Positions 42,360-50,780 of a DNA stretch of 64,000 nucleotides are shown piece after piece. The stretch comes from Lentzea terrae. GTDB taxonomy: Bacteria; Actinomycetota; Actinomycetes; Mycobacteriales; Pseudonocardiaceae. Location of the stretch: the NCBI RefSeq assembly GCF_003265345.1, contig NZ_QFWW01000034.1, positions 166,760 through 230,759 on the forward strand, given 5' to 3'. A program made the position numbers and the translations under genes. The notes under the pieces are model-generated. The model worked only from the letters and a program-made list of their open reading frames with translations, was not told the origin of the DNA and ran no database searches. The stretch's first letter is position 1; each line of letters opens with the position of its first letter.

Positions 42360-43384
42360 TAGACCCAACGCACGTGGGTGCCGTCGCGCACGGTGCCCAC
42401 GTACTCCTCCAACAGGTCCTCCAACGCCACGACACCCAGCACGGCACCGTCAGCGCCAACCGCGCGCGCGAGGTGCGACTGCGCCCGACGCAACGCGGCC
42501 AAGGCCTCGTCCAGGCGGGCATCCGCGGGCACCTCGGGCAACCCGCGCACCCGAGCACGCGGCACCGAAGTCGCCGCACCCTCCAGGTCCAGCACGTCCT
42601 TCACGTGCAGGTACCCGATCAACCCGGCATCCGACAGCACCGGAAAGCGCGAGAACCCGGTCGCGGCGACCGCGGCCTCGATCTCGCCCACGGTCGGCGA
42701 GGCGGACACCGTCGTCAGCCGGTCCAGCGGCACCAAAACGTCGGCCACCGTGCGTGCGGCGGAGGACAACGTCTGCGCCAGCCGACGGTGCTCGGAGTCC
42801 TCCAGCAGCCCCTCGGAACGCGACTGGCCGATCAGCAGCGCCAGCTCATCGGGCGTGTACGCCGACTCCAGCTCGTCGACGGTCTCGACCCCGAACCGGC
42901 GCAGCACCCAGCGTCCGACTGCCGTGAACATCGCCAGCACCGGCGCGATCATCCGCGAGAACCCGTAGTGCACCGGCACCAGCCACACCGCGGCCCGTTC
43001 CGGCCCGGCGATGGCGAGGTTCTTCGGCACCATCTCGCCGAGGATCGTGTGCAACGCGACGACGATGACCAACGCCACCGCGAACGCCACACCGTGCACC
43101 ACGGCCGACGGCAGCCCAACGGCGCCGAGGGGCCCCTCCAGCAACGACGCCAGCGCGGGTTCGGCGATCGCACCCAGACCGAGCGAACAAAGCGTGATGC
43201 CCAGCTGCGCGCCGGCGATCAGCAACGGCAGCTCCTGCGACGCCTTGATCGCGGTACGAGCGCGCGCGGAACCCCTGTCCGCCAACGCTTCCAGGCGGTC
43301 GCGGCGAGCGGTGATCACGGCGAACTCGGCGCCGACGAAGAAAGCGTTGCCCGCCAGCAACAACATGACGATCAGGAAGTTCAC
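42359..43384 (-). CDS. CNNM/DUF21-CBS membrane protein, short form
   Basis: This 341-residue protein has an N-terminal DUF21 (CNNM) domain with 3-4 helices (residues 1-170: FVGAEFAVITARRDRL, GEMVPKNLAIAGPERA) and a CBS pair (about 200-335: PLDRLTTVSASPTVGEIEAA, ALEDLLEEYVG). It lacks the C-terminal CorC/HlyC domain present in the partner gene. Relatives transport or sense Mg2+/Co2+. GTG 43384 overlaps the stop of the upstream gene as GTGA, so the two proteins may form a heteromer. Confidence 0.93.
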   Translation of the reverse strand: MNFLIVMLLLAGNAFFVGAEFAVITARRDRLEALADRGSARARTAIKASQELPLLIAGAQLGITLCSLGLGAIAEPALASLLEGPLGAVGLPSAVVHGVAFAVALVIVVALHTILGEMVPKNLAIAGPERAAVWLVPVHYGFSRMIAPVLAMFTAVGRWVLRRFGVETVDELESAYTPDELALLIGQSRSEGLLEDSEHRRLAQTLSSAARTVADVLVPLDRLTTVSASPTVGEIEAAVAATGFSRFPVLSDAGLIGYLHVKDVLDLEGAATSVPRARVRGLPEVPADARLDEALAALRRAQSHLARAVGADGAVLGVVALEDLLEEYVGTVRDGTHVRWV

Positions 43385-44688
43385 GACGACACCACCCGCA
43401 GCTCGGCCACGCGGTGGCGGTCCATCCTCATCACGGTCACCCGCCAGCCGTCGACGCGGATCTCGTCGCCGACGTCCGGAATCCGGCCGAGCCGGGCCAG
43501 CACAAGTCCGGCCAACGTCTCGTAGTCGCCCTCAGGCATGTGGAACCCGGTCGCCTCGGCCACCTCGTCGTCGCGCAACAGCCCCGACACGAGCCAGCTG
43601 TCCTTGCCCAGCGAGCGCACCGGCGGCGCCTCGCGGCGGTCGTGTTCGTCGCGGACGTCGCCGACGATCTCCTCGACGACGTCCTCCAGCGTCACCATGC
43701 CGGCCGTGCCGCCGTACTCGTCGACGACCAGCGCGGTCTGCAGGCCGGAAGCGCGCAACCGGTCCAGCAGCGCGTCACCCTCCAGCGTTTCCGGCACCGA
43801 GTAAACGGGCCGCGTGAGAGCAGAGAGAGGAGTCGTCCCACGCAGTGCAGCGGGCACGGCGAATGCCTGCTTCACGTGCACAATGCCGCGCACCTCGTCC
43901 AACGACCCGTCGTGCACCGGGAACCGCGAGAAGCCGGTCTCCCGAGCCTTCAGCACCAGATCAGCCACGGTCGCGTCGGCACGCAGCGCCTCGACTCGCA
44001 CGCGCGGCGTCATCAGCTCGCCCGCCGTGCGGTCGCCGAAGCGCAACGACCGGTCCAGCAGCACGGCCGTGCCCTGGTCGAGAGTTCCGTGTTCGGCGGA
44101 GGTCCGCACGAGAGCACCGAGCTCCTCGGGCGACCGCGCGGAGGCGAGCTCCTCGACCGGCTCCACGCCGAAGCGGCGGACCAGCCAGTTCGCCGAGTTG
44201 TTCATCCAGTTGATCAGCCAGCGGAACACCGTGGAGAACCCCGCCTGGATGCCCACCACCAGCCGTGCGGTCTCCAGCGGCCGGGCGATCGCGAGGTTCT
44301 TCGGCACGAGCTCGCCGAACACCATCGACAACGCCGTGGCGATCGCCAGCGCCAGCGCCAGCGACAACCAGCCGGCCACCGACGACGGCACGCCCAGACC
44401 GGTGAGTCCCGGCTCGATCAGTGCGGCGATCGCGGGCTCCGCGATGTAACCGGTGATCAGCGTGGTCAGCGTGATGGCGAGCTGGGCGCCGGAGAGCTGG
44501 AACGACAGCGTCCGGTGCGCACGGTCGATGGTTCGCGCCTTCGCGTCGCCGACCTCGCTCACGTGCCGCTCGACGGTGCTGCGTTCCAGTGCGGTCAGCG
44601 AGAACTCCGCCGCCACCGCGATGAAGGTGCCGGCGGTCAGCGCCACGACGGCGAGCAGACCGAGCACGCTCAGAACGATTCCGGTCAC
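43381..44688 (-). CDS. CNNM/DUF21-CBS-CorC membrane protein, long form
   Basis: This 435-residue protein has a DUF21 domain (FIAVAAEFSLTALERSTVERH, FGELVPKNLAIARPLETA), two CBS motifs (RVEALRADATVADLV, DEYGGTAGMVTLEDVVEEIVGD) and the C-terminal CorC_HlyC ion-binding module (WLVSGLLRDDEVAEATGF, LGRIPDVGDEIRVDGW). It is the first gene of the pair and starts at GTG 44688. The family is linked to magnesium homeostasis or efflux and, in older annotations, to hemolysins. Confidence 0.94.
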   Translation of the reverse strand: MTGIVLSVLGLLAVVALTAGTFIAVAAEFSLTALERSTVERHVSEVGDAKARTIDRAHRTLSFQLSGAQLAITLTTLITGYIAEPAIAALIEPGLTGLGVPSSVAGWLSLALALAIATALSMVFGELVPKNLAIARPLETARLVVGIQAGFSTVFRWLINWMNNSANWLVRRFGVEPVEELASARSPEELGALVRTSAEHGTLDQGTAVLLDRSLRFGDRTAGELMTPRVRVEALRADATVADLVLKARETGFSRFPVHDGSLDEVRGIVHVKQAFAVPAALRGTTPLSALTRPVYSVPETLEGDALLDRLRASGLQTALVVDEYGGTAGMVTLEDVVEEIVGDVRDEHDRREAPPVRSLGKDSWLVSGLLRDDEVAEATGFHMPEGDYETLAGLVLARLGRIPDVGDEIRVDGWRVTVMRMDRHRVAELRVVSS

Positions 44689-44796
44689 CTACGCGCTCCA
44701 AGGCAACGTGGGACCGGGTTGGTATGCCAGCCAGGGCCAGACCCCATGGGGACGGCTCAACTCCTCATGACTAAGTACGTGAACAGCCAGACGAGT

Positions 44797-45813
44797 CTAA
44801 TTGTGGGCAGTGGAGGCCCTGAGCACCACCTCGCCCGCTACCCGGACGGTGCGGGCCTCGTCACCACCAGCGTCCAGCACGAGACCTGCGGCGATCTCGC
44901 CCATCTGCTCCAAGGGCAGCCGCACGGTCGACAGCGCGGGCACCGTGTCGCGCAGCGTCGGGATGTCGTCGAACCCGGCGATCGACATGTCCTCCGGCAC
45001 CCGCACGCCGCGTTCGCGCAGCGCGGCCATGGCGCCCATCGCCATCACGTCCGTCACGGCGAACACGCAGGTAACGCGCGACTTCGAGCTCAAAAGCTGC
45101 AGAGCAGCCTCGTAGCCGCCGTCACGGGTGAACGCCCCGTTGATCACCACCGGCGGTGCGACACCGGCGTCGGCGAGACCGGCCTTGAAGCCCGCGAGCC
45201 GGTCGCGGGCCACCACGAGTTCGGAAGGTCCACCCAATACGGCGAACTTCTTGTGGCCGAGCTCCGCCAGCGAGCGAGCCAACGCCCGGCCTCCCGCGCG
45301 GTTACCGGGCACGACCGTGTCGGTACCGAGCTTGGCCTGCGACACGCACGCGACCCGCCCGCCCTGCTCGGTGAACGCGTCGATCTCGGCGGCGAGCCGG
45401 GACTGCGCCACACGGTCCGTGGTGCGCGAACCGGCCAGCACGACCGCACGGGCCCGATGCGCACGCAACGTGGAAAGCAGTTCCACCTCACGCTCGGGAC
45501 GGCGCCCGGTCGTGCCCAGGACGACGACGAGCCCGGCCTCCTCGGCCACCCGCGTCACCCCCGCCGCGATGCAGGAGAAGTACGGGTCGGTGATGTCGTG
45601 CACCACCAGCCCGACGAGCGAGCTCGAGTTGCGGGCCAGCGCCTGCGCGGACGCGTTCGGTACGTAACCGAGCTGCTCCGCTGTGCGCAGGACGCGGTCG
45701 CTGAGCTCCTCGCTGACCTGTCGCGTGCTGCCGTTGAGCACGCGCGAAGCGGTCGCCAGCGACACACCCGCCTGCTTGGCCACCTCAGCGAGCGTCACCT
45801 GTCGTGCGGACAC
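44797..45813 (-). CDS. LacI-family transcriptional regulator
   Basis: This 338-residue repressor has the LacI HTH (VTLAEVAKQAGVSLATASRVL, hinge STRQVSEELSDRVLRTAEQLGYVPNASAQAL) and a sugar-binding-type effector domain (LVGLVVHDITDPYFS, SIAGFDDIPTLRDTVPALST). GTG 45813 is chosen because GGAGG lies 6-7 nt upstream; a TTG at 45828 would place that site inside the gene. It is divergent from the Gfo/Idh-DUF993-isomerase operon, with two perfect palindromes between them. Confidence 0.95.
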   Translation of the reverse strand: MSARQVTLAEVAKQAGVSLATASRVLNGSTRQVSEELSDRVLRTAEQLGYVPNASAQALARNSSSLVGLVVHDITDPYFSCIAAGVTRVAEEAGLVVVLGTTGRRPEREVELLSTLRAHRARAVVLAGSRTTDRVAQSRLAAEIDAFTEQGGRVACVSQAKLGTDTVVPGNRAGGRALARSLAELGHKKFAVLGGPSELVVARDRLAGFKAGLADAGVAPPVVINGAFTRDGGYEAALQLLSSKSRVTCVFAVTDVMAMGAMAALRERGVRVPEDMSIAGFDDIPTLRDTVPALSTVRLPLEQMGEIAAGLVLDAGGDEARTVRVAGEVVLRASTAHN

Positions 45814-45863
45814 GACCACCTCCGTCAACGTGCATGTGAGCGCTGAGACTAACTCGCGCGGAG

Positions 45864-45879
45864 GTTGACGGCCGTCAAC
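45864..45879. promoter_or_regulatory. Palindrome 1 in the LacI/oxidoreductase gap
   Basis: GTTGACGGCCGTCAAC is a perfect 16-bp palindrome with a CG-type centre. It lies 51 bp upstream of the LacI start and 57 bp upstream of the oxidoreductase start. Confidence 0.6.
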
Positions 45880-45898
45880 TACCGCGATTAGCGTGGCG

Positions 45899-45912
45899 GG
45901 AAAGCGCTTTCC
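45899..45912. promoter_or_regulatory. LacI-type operator before the sugar operon
   Basis: GGAAAGCGCTTTCC is a perfect 14-bp palindrome of classic LacI/GalR form with the central CG step. It ends 23 bp before the ATG of the oxidoreductase gene and would block its transcription. Confidence 0.8.
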
Positions 45913-45935
45913 AGCGCTGCTACCAGGGAGGTGCG

Positions 45936-47078
45936 ATGGCGGTTCGGACCATTGGAGTGGCGGTCAACGGCGTCACCGGACGGATGGGATATCGCCAGCA
46001 CCTGGTCCGGTCCCTGCTCCCGCTGCGCGAGGAGGGCGTGCGGTTGCCGGACGGGACCGTGCTCAAGGTCGAACCGGTGCTCGTGGGCCGCAACGCGGAC
46101 AAGCTCAAGGAGATCGCGGAACGGCACGACCTCGCGCGCTGGACCACGGACCTCGACGCCGCGCTGGCCGACCCGTCGGTCGAGATCTACTTCGACTCGC
46201 AGGTCACGTCGAAGCACGTCGAATCGATCACCAAGGCCCTGGAAGCCGGTAAGCACGTCTACACCGAGAAGCCGGTCAGCGAGACCGTCGACGAGGCGCT
46301 GCAGCTCGCGAAGCTCGCCGACGAAAAGGGCCTCAAGCACGGCGTGGTCGCGGACAAGCTCTACCTGCCGGGCATTCGCAAGCTCAAGCGGTTGATCGAC
46401 GGCGGCTTCTTCGGCCGGATCCTCAGCGTGCGCGGGGAGTTCGGCTACTGGGTCTTCGAGGGCGACTGGCAGCCAGCGCAGCGCCCCAGCTGGAACTACC
46501 GGCAGGAGGACGGCGGCGGCATCGTCATCGACATGTTCTGCCACTGGAGCTACCTGCTCCACAACCTCTTCGGCCGCGTTGAGGCGGTGACCGCCAAGGC
46601 CGTCACGCACATCCCGACGCGCTGGGACGAGCAGAACAACGCCTACGAGGCCACCGCGGACGACGCCGCGTACGGGATCTTCGAGATCGAGAACGGCGTC
46701 ATCGCCCAGATCAACTCGTCCTGGTGCGTGCGGGTGCGCCGCGACGAGCTCGTCGAGTTCCAAGTGGACGGCACCGAGGGGAGTGCGGTCGCGGGGCTGC
46801 GCGAGTGCTTCGTGCAGCCCCGCGCCGCCACGCCGAAACCGGTCTGGAACCCGGATCTCCCGGTCACGCACCCGTTCCGCGAGCAGTGGCAGCAGGTGCC
46901 GGACAACGAGGAGTTCGACAACGGCTTCAAGGTGCAGTGGGCCGAGTTCCTGCGGCACGTCTACCAGGGCACGCCGTTCCCGCACGACTTCCGCGCTGGC
47001 GCACGGGGCGTCGCGCTGGCGGCCGCCGGGCTGCAGTCCTCTTCGGAGGGTCGTCGCGTGGAGATCGGGAATGTCTAG
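45936..47078 (+). CDS. Gfo/Idh/MocA-family oxidoreductase
   Basis: This 380-residue dehydrogenase has an N-terminal Rossmann part (TIGVAVNGVTGRMGYRQHL) and the family EKP motif (GKHVYTEKPVSETVDEAL) with a catalytic-region DMFCHWSYLLHNLF. It would oxidise a sugar, inositol or sugar acid with NAD(P). ATG 45936 has GGGAGGT upstream. The stop overlaps the DUF993 start by 8 nt. It is the first gene of a three-gene LacI-controlled operon, whose substrate is unknown. Confidence 0.95.
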   Translation: MAVRTIGVAVNGVTGRMGYRQHLVRSLLPLREEGVRLPDGTVLKVEPVLVGRNADKLKEIAERHDLARWTTDLDAALADPSVEIYFDSQVTSKHVESITKALEAGKHVYTEKPVSETVDEALQLAKLADEKGLKHGVVADKLYLPGIRKLKRLIDGGFFGRILSVRGEFGYWVFEGDWQPAQRPSWNYRQEDGGGIVIDMFCHWSYLLHNLFGRVEAVTAKAVTHIPTRWDEQNNAYEATADDAAYGIFEIENGVIAQINSSWCVRVRRDELVEFQVDGTEGSAVAGLRECFVQPRAATPKPVWNPDLPVTHPFREQWQQVPDNEEFDNGFKVQWAEFLRHVYQGTPFPHDFRAGARGVALAAAGLQSSSEGRRVEIGNV

Positions 47079-48105
47079 CCAAGATCAATGTGAGCGCATC
47101 GTGTTCGCCGCAGCACACGTTGTTGCGAAAGACGAGCGGACGGTCGACTGGGACGCGACTTTGGCGTTCCGGCACCACCTCTGGTCGCACGGCCTGGGTG
47201 TCGCGGAGGCGATGGACACGGCGCAACGCGGCATGGGCCTCGACTGGCCGACCGCCGCCGAGCTGATCCGCCGCAGCGCTGCGGAGAAGGCCGGTCGGAT
47301 CTGCGCAGGCGTTGCCACCGACCACCTCACCGGTGAAGTCGACCTGGACGACGTGTTGAAGGCGTACCTCGAACAGCTCGACATCGTGCAGGAGGCGGGC
47401 GCACAGCCCGTGCTCATGTGTTCACGTCAGCTCGCCGCGTGCGCGCGCGGCCCCGAGGACTACGAGAAGGTCTACGGGACGTTGCTCGACCGCGTGAGCG
47501 AACCGGTGATCCTGCACTGGCTCGGCACCGCGTTCGACCCGGCGCTGGCGGGCTACTGGGGCGCGGCCGAGGTCGACCAGGCCACCGACAACTTCCTCGC
47601 GATCATCGCGGCCCGTCCGGACAAGGTCGACGGCGTGAAGGTCTCGTTGCTCGACGCGGACCACGAGATCGGGCTGCGCCGCAGGCTGCCGGCCGGAGTT
47701 CGCTGCTACACCGGCGACGACTTCAACTACCCGGACCTGATCGCGGGCGACGCCGAGGGCTACAGCGACGCGTTGCTCGGCATCTTCGACCCGATCGCAC
47801 CTGTGGCTTCGAAGGCGCTGAAGAAGCTCGCCGAGGGTGACACCGACGAGTTTCACCGGATTATGGCGCCGACGGTTCCGTTGTCCCGCCATTTGTTCAG
47901 CACGCCGACCTACTACTACAAGACCGGCGTGGTTTTCCTGGCGTGGCTGGCTGGGCACCAGGACCAGTTCCTGCTGCTCGACGGCCTCGAAACCGCCCGC
48001 AGCGTCGAGCACCTGGCCGAGGCGAAACGGCTCGCGGAGATCGCGGGCGTCATCGAACCCGAGTTCGCGGAACGGCGGTGGCAGCAGTGGCTCGCCTCTC
48101 GCTGA
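47071..48105 (+). CDS. DUF993 family protein
   Basis: This 344-residue protein belongs to DUF993, likely a TIM-barrel aldolase/synthase-like family. Conserved parts are FAAAHVVAKDE, GMGLDWPTAAELI, EPVILHWLGTAFDPAL and the C-terminal TPTYYYKTGVVFLAWLAGHQDQF. In many actinomycetes it stands between a Gfo/Idh dehydrogenase and a sugar phosphate isomerase, as here, implying a lyase step on an oxidised sugar. ATG 47071 overlaps the oxidoreductase stop; its own stop lies inside the next gene. Confidence 0.9.
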   Translation: MSSQDQCERIVFAAAHVVAKDERTVDWDATLAFRHHLWSHGLGVAEAMDTAQRGMGLDWPTAAELIRRSAAEKAGRICAGVATDHLTGEVDLDDVLKAYLEQLDIVQEAGAQPVLMCSRQLAACARGPEDYEKVYGTLLDRVSEPVILHWLGTAFDPALAGYWGAAEVDQATDNFLAIIAARPDKVDGVKVSLLDADHEIGLRRRLPAGVRCYTGDDFNYPDLIAGDAEGYSDALLGIFDPIAPVASKALKKLAEGDTDEFHRIMAPTVPLSRHLFSTPTYYYKTGVVFLAWLAGHQDQFLLLDGLETARSVEHLAEAKRLAEIAGVIEPEFAERRWQQWLASR

Positions 48106-48893
48106 ACCAGGCGACGATCAAGCGCGCGACGGTCGTCGAGGCCGTCGAGGGCTGCGTGCGGCACGGGATCTCGTCGATCGGGTTGTGGCGCGAACCGGTC
48201 GCGGACCACGGCCTGGAGCGCACCGCGAAGCTCGTCGCGGACGCGGGCCTGCGGGTGTCGTCGTTGTGCCGCGGCGGGTTCCTGACGGCGGTCGACAACC
48301 GCGCCGCGCTGGACGACAACCGGCGCGCGATCGAGGAAGCGGCGACGTTGCGGACCGACACGCTGGTGATGGTCGTCGGCGGCGTCGCTGGCGACAAGGA
48401 CCTCATCGGCGCACGTCAGCGCGTTGCGGATGCCATCGCGGAACTGTCCGTTGAGGCAAAAGCGGCGGGCGTGACGCTGGCGCTGGAACCGATGCACCCG
48501 GTGTTCTGCGCGGACCGCGGCGTGTTGTCGACGTTGGCGCAGGCGCTGGACATCGCCGAGAAGCACGAGTCGGTCGGTGTCGTCGTGGACGCGCTACATG
48601 TGTGGTGGGACCCGGACCTCGACGCGCAGATCGTGCGCGCGGGGGAGTACATCGCGTCGTACCAGGTGTGTGACTGGCTCACGCCGGTGCCGGCGGACGT
48701 GCTGCTGGGCCGCGGTTATCCCGGCGACGGCGATATCGATCTGGATCGGTTGACCAGGCAGGTCGCCGCGACGGGCTATGCCGGTGACATCGAAGTGGAG
48801 ATCTTCAACGCCGACATCTGGGCGGCGGACTTCGACGAGGTGATCGAGGAGGTTTCGCGGCGGTACCACTCCATTGTGGAACCGGCGCTGTAG
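48087..48893 (+). CDS. Sugar phosphate isomerase/epimerase (AP-endonuclease 2-type TIM barrel)
   Basis: This 268-residue protein starts VARLSLNQATIKRATVVEAV and has metal-site segments LALEPMHP, VVVDALHVWWDPD, YQVCDWLTPVPAD and IEVEIFNADIW. This is the xylose-isomerase-like TIM barrel common in inositol or rare-sugar pathways. GTG 48087 is chosen; GTG 48078 is an alternative. It overlaps DUF993 by 19 nt and ends the LacI-controlled operon, 16 bp before a hairpin. Confidence 0.92.
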   Translation: MARLSLNQATIKRATVVEAVEGCVRHGISSIGLWREPVADHGLERTAKLVADAGLRVSSLCRGGFLTAVDNRAALDDNRRAIEEAATLRTDTLVMVVGGVAGDKDLIGARQRVADAIAELSVEAKAAGVTLALEPMHPVFCADRGVLSTLAQALDIAEKHESVGVVVDALHVWWDPDLDAQIVRAGEYIASYQVCDWLTPVPADVLLGRGYPGDGDIDLDRLTRQVAATGYAGDIEVEIFNADIWAADFDEVIEEVSRRYHSIVEPAL

Positions 48894-48909
48894 AACAACG
48901 CGGGGAAGC

Positions 48910-48934
48910 CGGTCGTCGACGGCGGCGACGACCG
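48910..48934. terminator. Hairpin terminator after the sugar operon
   Basis: CGGTCGTCG (48910-48918) pairs perfectly with CGACGACCG (48926-48934) around a 7-nt loop. It lies between two convergent genes. There is no long T tract, so strength is uncertain. The rest of the gap to 49005 is AT-rich with nothing else recognisable. Confidence 0.6.
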
Positions 48935-49005
48935 ACCCCGGCGTTGGTATGTATATATCCGAAAACCAGAGGTCTTTGGTCCAGTTTTCAGATAAATCTC
49001 AGGAA

Positions 49006-50040
49006 TCAGCCGCCGTTGACCATCCTGTAAACCTTTGCACGATGTTTCGGCTTCGTGGTCGTGATCTTGATGACCGCGTCGAACATGGACCGTCCGAGCT
49101 CGGCGCGAGCTGCGACAGCAGGGTGCGTGGTGCTGAAGTCCTGGTCGTTCTGCGCCTTGTCACCGGCGAACGTGCCGGACGCGAACATCGAGTAGATCAG
49201 GATTGCCCGATTGTCCTCGCTGAACATGATCCCGGCCTCGTTTCGGCCGTCCTCGAACCAGCCGGCCTTCGTGGCGACGCGCAGCCGCTCGTTGGTCGTG
49301 AGGTTCAGCCGGACGCCGTCGGTGAAGCTCGCCGTGGCCCGCAGGATGTTGAGCAGGTAGGCCGTCGACGCCGCCGACAGGAGCTGTCCGTCGACCAGCT
49401 TCTGCAGCAACGTGTGCGTCTCGCGCGCCGTCGTGGTGCCGAGGAAGAACCGGTTCGGGTTGGTGACCGGCACGACCTGCGTGTGCACGAATCCCTTGTC
49501 CCGCAGGATCTGGTTCAGCTCGAGCGCCGGCACGACCAGGCCGCACAGCCGGACCGCGGTGTTGTCGGAGACGGTGAGCAGGTTCGCGAGCGCGTGCCCG
49601 ATGGTGACCTCGCTCGGGTACGCGCCGTCGAGCGCGAAGATCCCGTCGGTGTCCTGGATGACGATCGCGGAGGACACGGTGACCGTCTGGTCGAGCTTGA
49701 TCAGCCCTCGGTCCACCTTGTCCAGCACGGCGACCGCCACGGCGATCTTGTTGACGCTGTAGGCCTCGACGACCGTGTCGGCGTTCTCGTCGACCGCGGA
49801 CTTCGTGGTGCCGTCGAGGTCGGCGATCGTGATCAGCGACGACCAGGTGCCCCGCGCCTTGCGGGTCTGCCGCCGGTAGATCTGCGCCACGCGCCTGCGT
49901 GACCGGTCGGCGGTGGTCGGTGACCGTTCGATCTCGACCTCCGCGTCTTCCTGTGCCTGTGCTGCTCCGTTGGAGCCGAGCACGGCCGTCGCGGCCGCGA
50001 CGGTTCCCAGCCCGAACACGGACCTGCGGTTCAAAGTCAT
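49006..50040 (-). CDS. Tat-exported beta-lactamase-like serine hydrolase
   Basis: This 344-residue protein has a Tat signal (TLNRRSVFGLGTVAAATAVLG, cleavage near AQA at residue 30) and a class A beta-lactamase/DD-peptidase fold. Active-site marks are SVNK (Ser95-Lys98), SDN (158-160) and KAG (258-260) in the place of KTG. The Thr-to-Ala change and the lack of a clear E166 region argue against an efficient classical penicillinase. It could be a cell-wall or accessory hydrolase. ATG 50040 is chosen over 50064 because the twin-arginine start fits. Confidence 0.87.
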   Translation of the reverse strand: MTLNRRSVFGLGTVAAATAVLGSNGAAQAQEDAEVEIERSPTTADRSRRRVAQIYRRQTRKARGTWSSLITIADLDGTTKSAVDENADTVVEAYSVNKIAVAVAVLDKVDRGLIKLDQTVTVSSAIVIQDTDGIFALDGAYPSEVTIGHALANLLTVSDNTAVRLCGLVVPALELNQILRDKGFVHTQVVPVTNPNRFFLGTTTARETHTLLQKLVDGQLLSAASTAYLLNILRATASFTDGVRLNLTTNERLRVATKAGWFEDGRNEAGIMFSEDNRAILIYSMFASGTFAGDKAQNDQDFSTTHPAVAARAELGRSMFDAVIKITTTKPKHRAKVYRMVNGG

Positions 50041-50093
50041 GCACAACATCAAAACAGGCGCCACTGACAGTTCACTGACTAGGGTTGGCGATC

Positions 50094-50774
50094 ATGGAAC
50101 AGGTCTTCGTGGTGACCGGTGCTTCCCGCGGCATCGGGGCAGCTACGGCGGCGTTGGCGGCCGATGCCGGCTACCGCGTCGTCAGGGCGTCCCGGTCTGC
50201 CGAAGAATCTGTCGGGGACCGCGGGTGGGACGCGAAATGCGACGTCTCGTCGTGGGAGTCCGTGCAGGACCTCATGTCTCGGGTGGAATCCCGATGGGGC
50301 CGGATCGACGTGGTCTTCGCGAACGCCGGCGTCTCCGTGGACACTTCGTTCGTTTCGGACGCCGGCGCGAAGCCGACCGAGTGGACGGACATGGTGGTCA
50401 CGAACGTCTGCGGACCGGCTTTCACGGCTCGTGCGGCGATGCCCGCGTTGCTCCGGTCCGGCGGACACCTGGTGCTGACCGGGTCGGCGGCCGGGCGCGG
50501 GGTGCGGCCAGGCAACTTGTATTCGGCGACGAAGTGGGCGATCACCGGGCTGGCGCAGGCGATCCGGGCGGAAGCGGTGGGCACGGGCGTGCGGGTCACC
50601 GTCGTCCAACCCGGACTGGTCGACACCGACGCCATTCCGGCGTCGCGGGCCGCTGACCCGAAGCTGGCGCCGGAAGACGTTGGCAGGGCGGTGCTTTACG
50701 CGGTGTCGCAGCCGTCCACGGTGGACGTGAACGAGATTCTGATCAGGCCAACCGGGCAGGCCGCGCACCGCTGA
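50094..50774 (+). CDS. Short-chain dehydrogenase/reductase
   Basis: This 226-residue SDR has TGASRGIG, ANAGV and the catalytic GSAAGRGVRPGNLYSATK. The start ATG 50094 (MEQVFVVTG) is preferred over a TTG nine bases upstream. It is divergent from the beta-lactamase-like gene (53 bp) and convergent with the FAD oxidase. It lies alone and no pathway partner is visible. Preference for NADP is suggested by Arg residues after strand 2 (RVVRASRS). Confidence 0.92.
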   Translation: MEQVFVVTGASRGIGAATAALAADAGYRVVRASRSAEESVGDRGWDAKCDVSSWESVQDLMSRVESRWGRIDVVFANAGVSVDTSFVSDAGAKPTEWTDMVVTNVCGPAFTARAAMPALLRSGGHLVLTGSAAGRGVRPGNLYSATKWAITGLAQAIRAEAVGTGVRVTVVQPGLVDTDAIPASRAADPKLAPEDVGRAVLYAVSQPSTVDVNEILIRPTGQAAHR

Positions 50775-50780
50775 GCCCTG

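Noticed and set aside
44742..44751. CCCCATGGGG palindrome in the leader of the CNNM pair
   Set aside because: Ten bases, restriction-site-like, with no regulator next to it; too short to call an operator.
49006..50040. A true class A beta-lactamase resistance gene
   Set aside because: The KTG triad is KAG and the Glu166 region is not recognisable, so resistance is not claimed.
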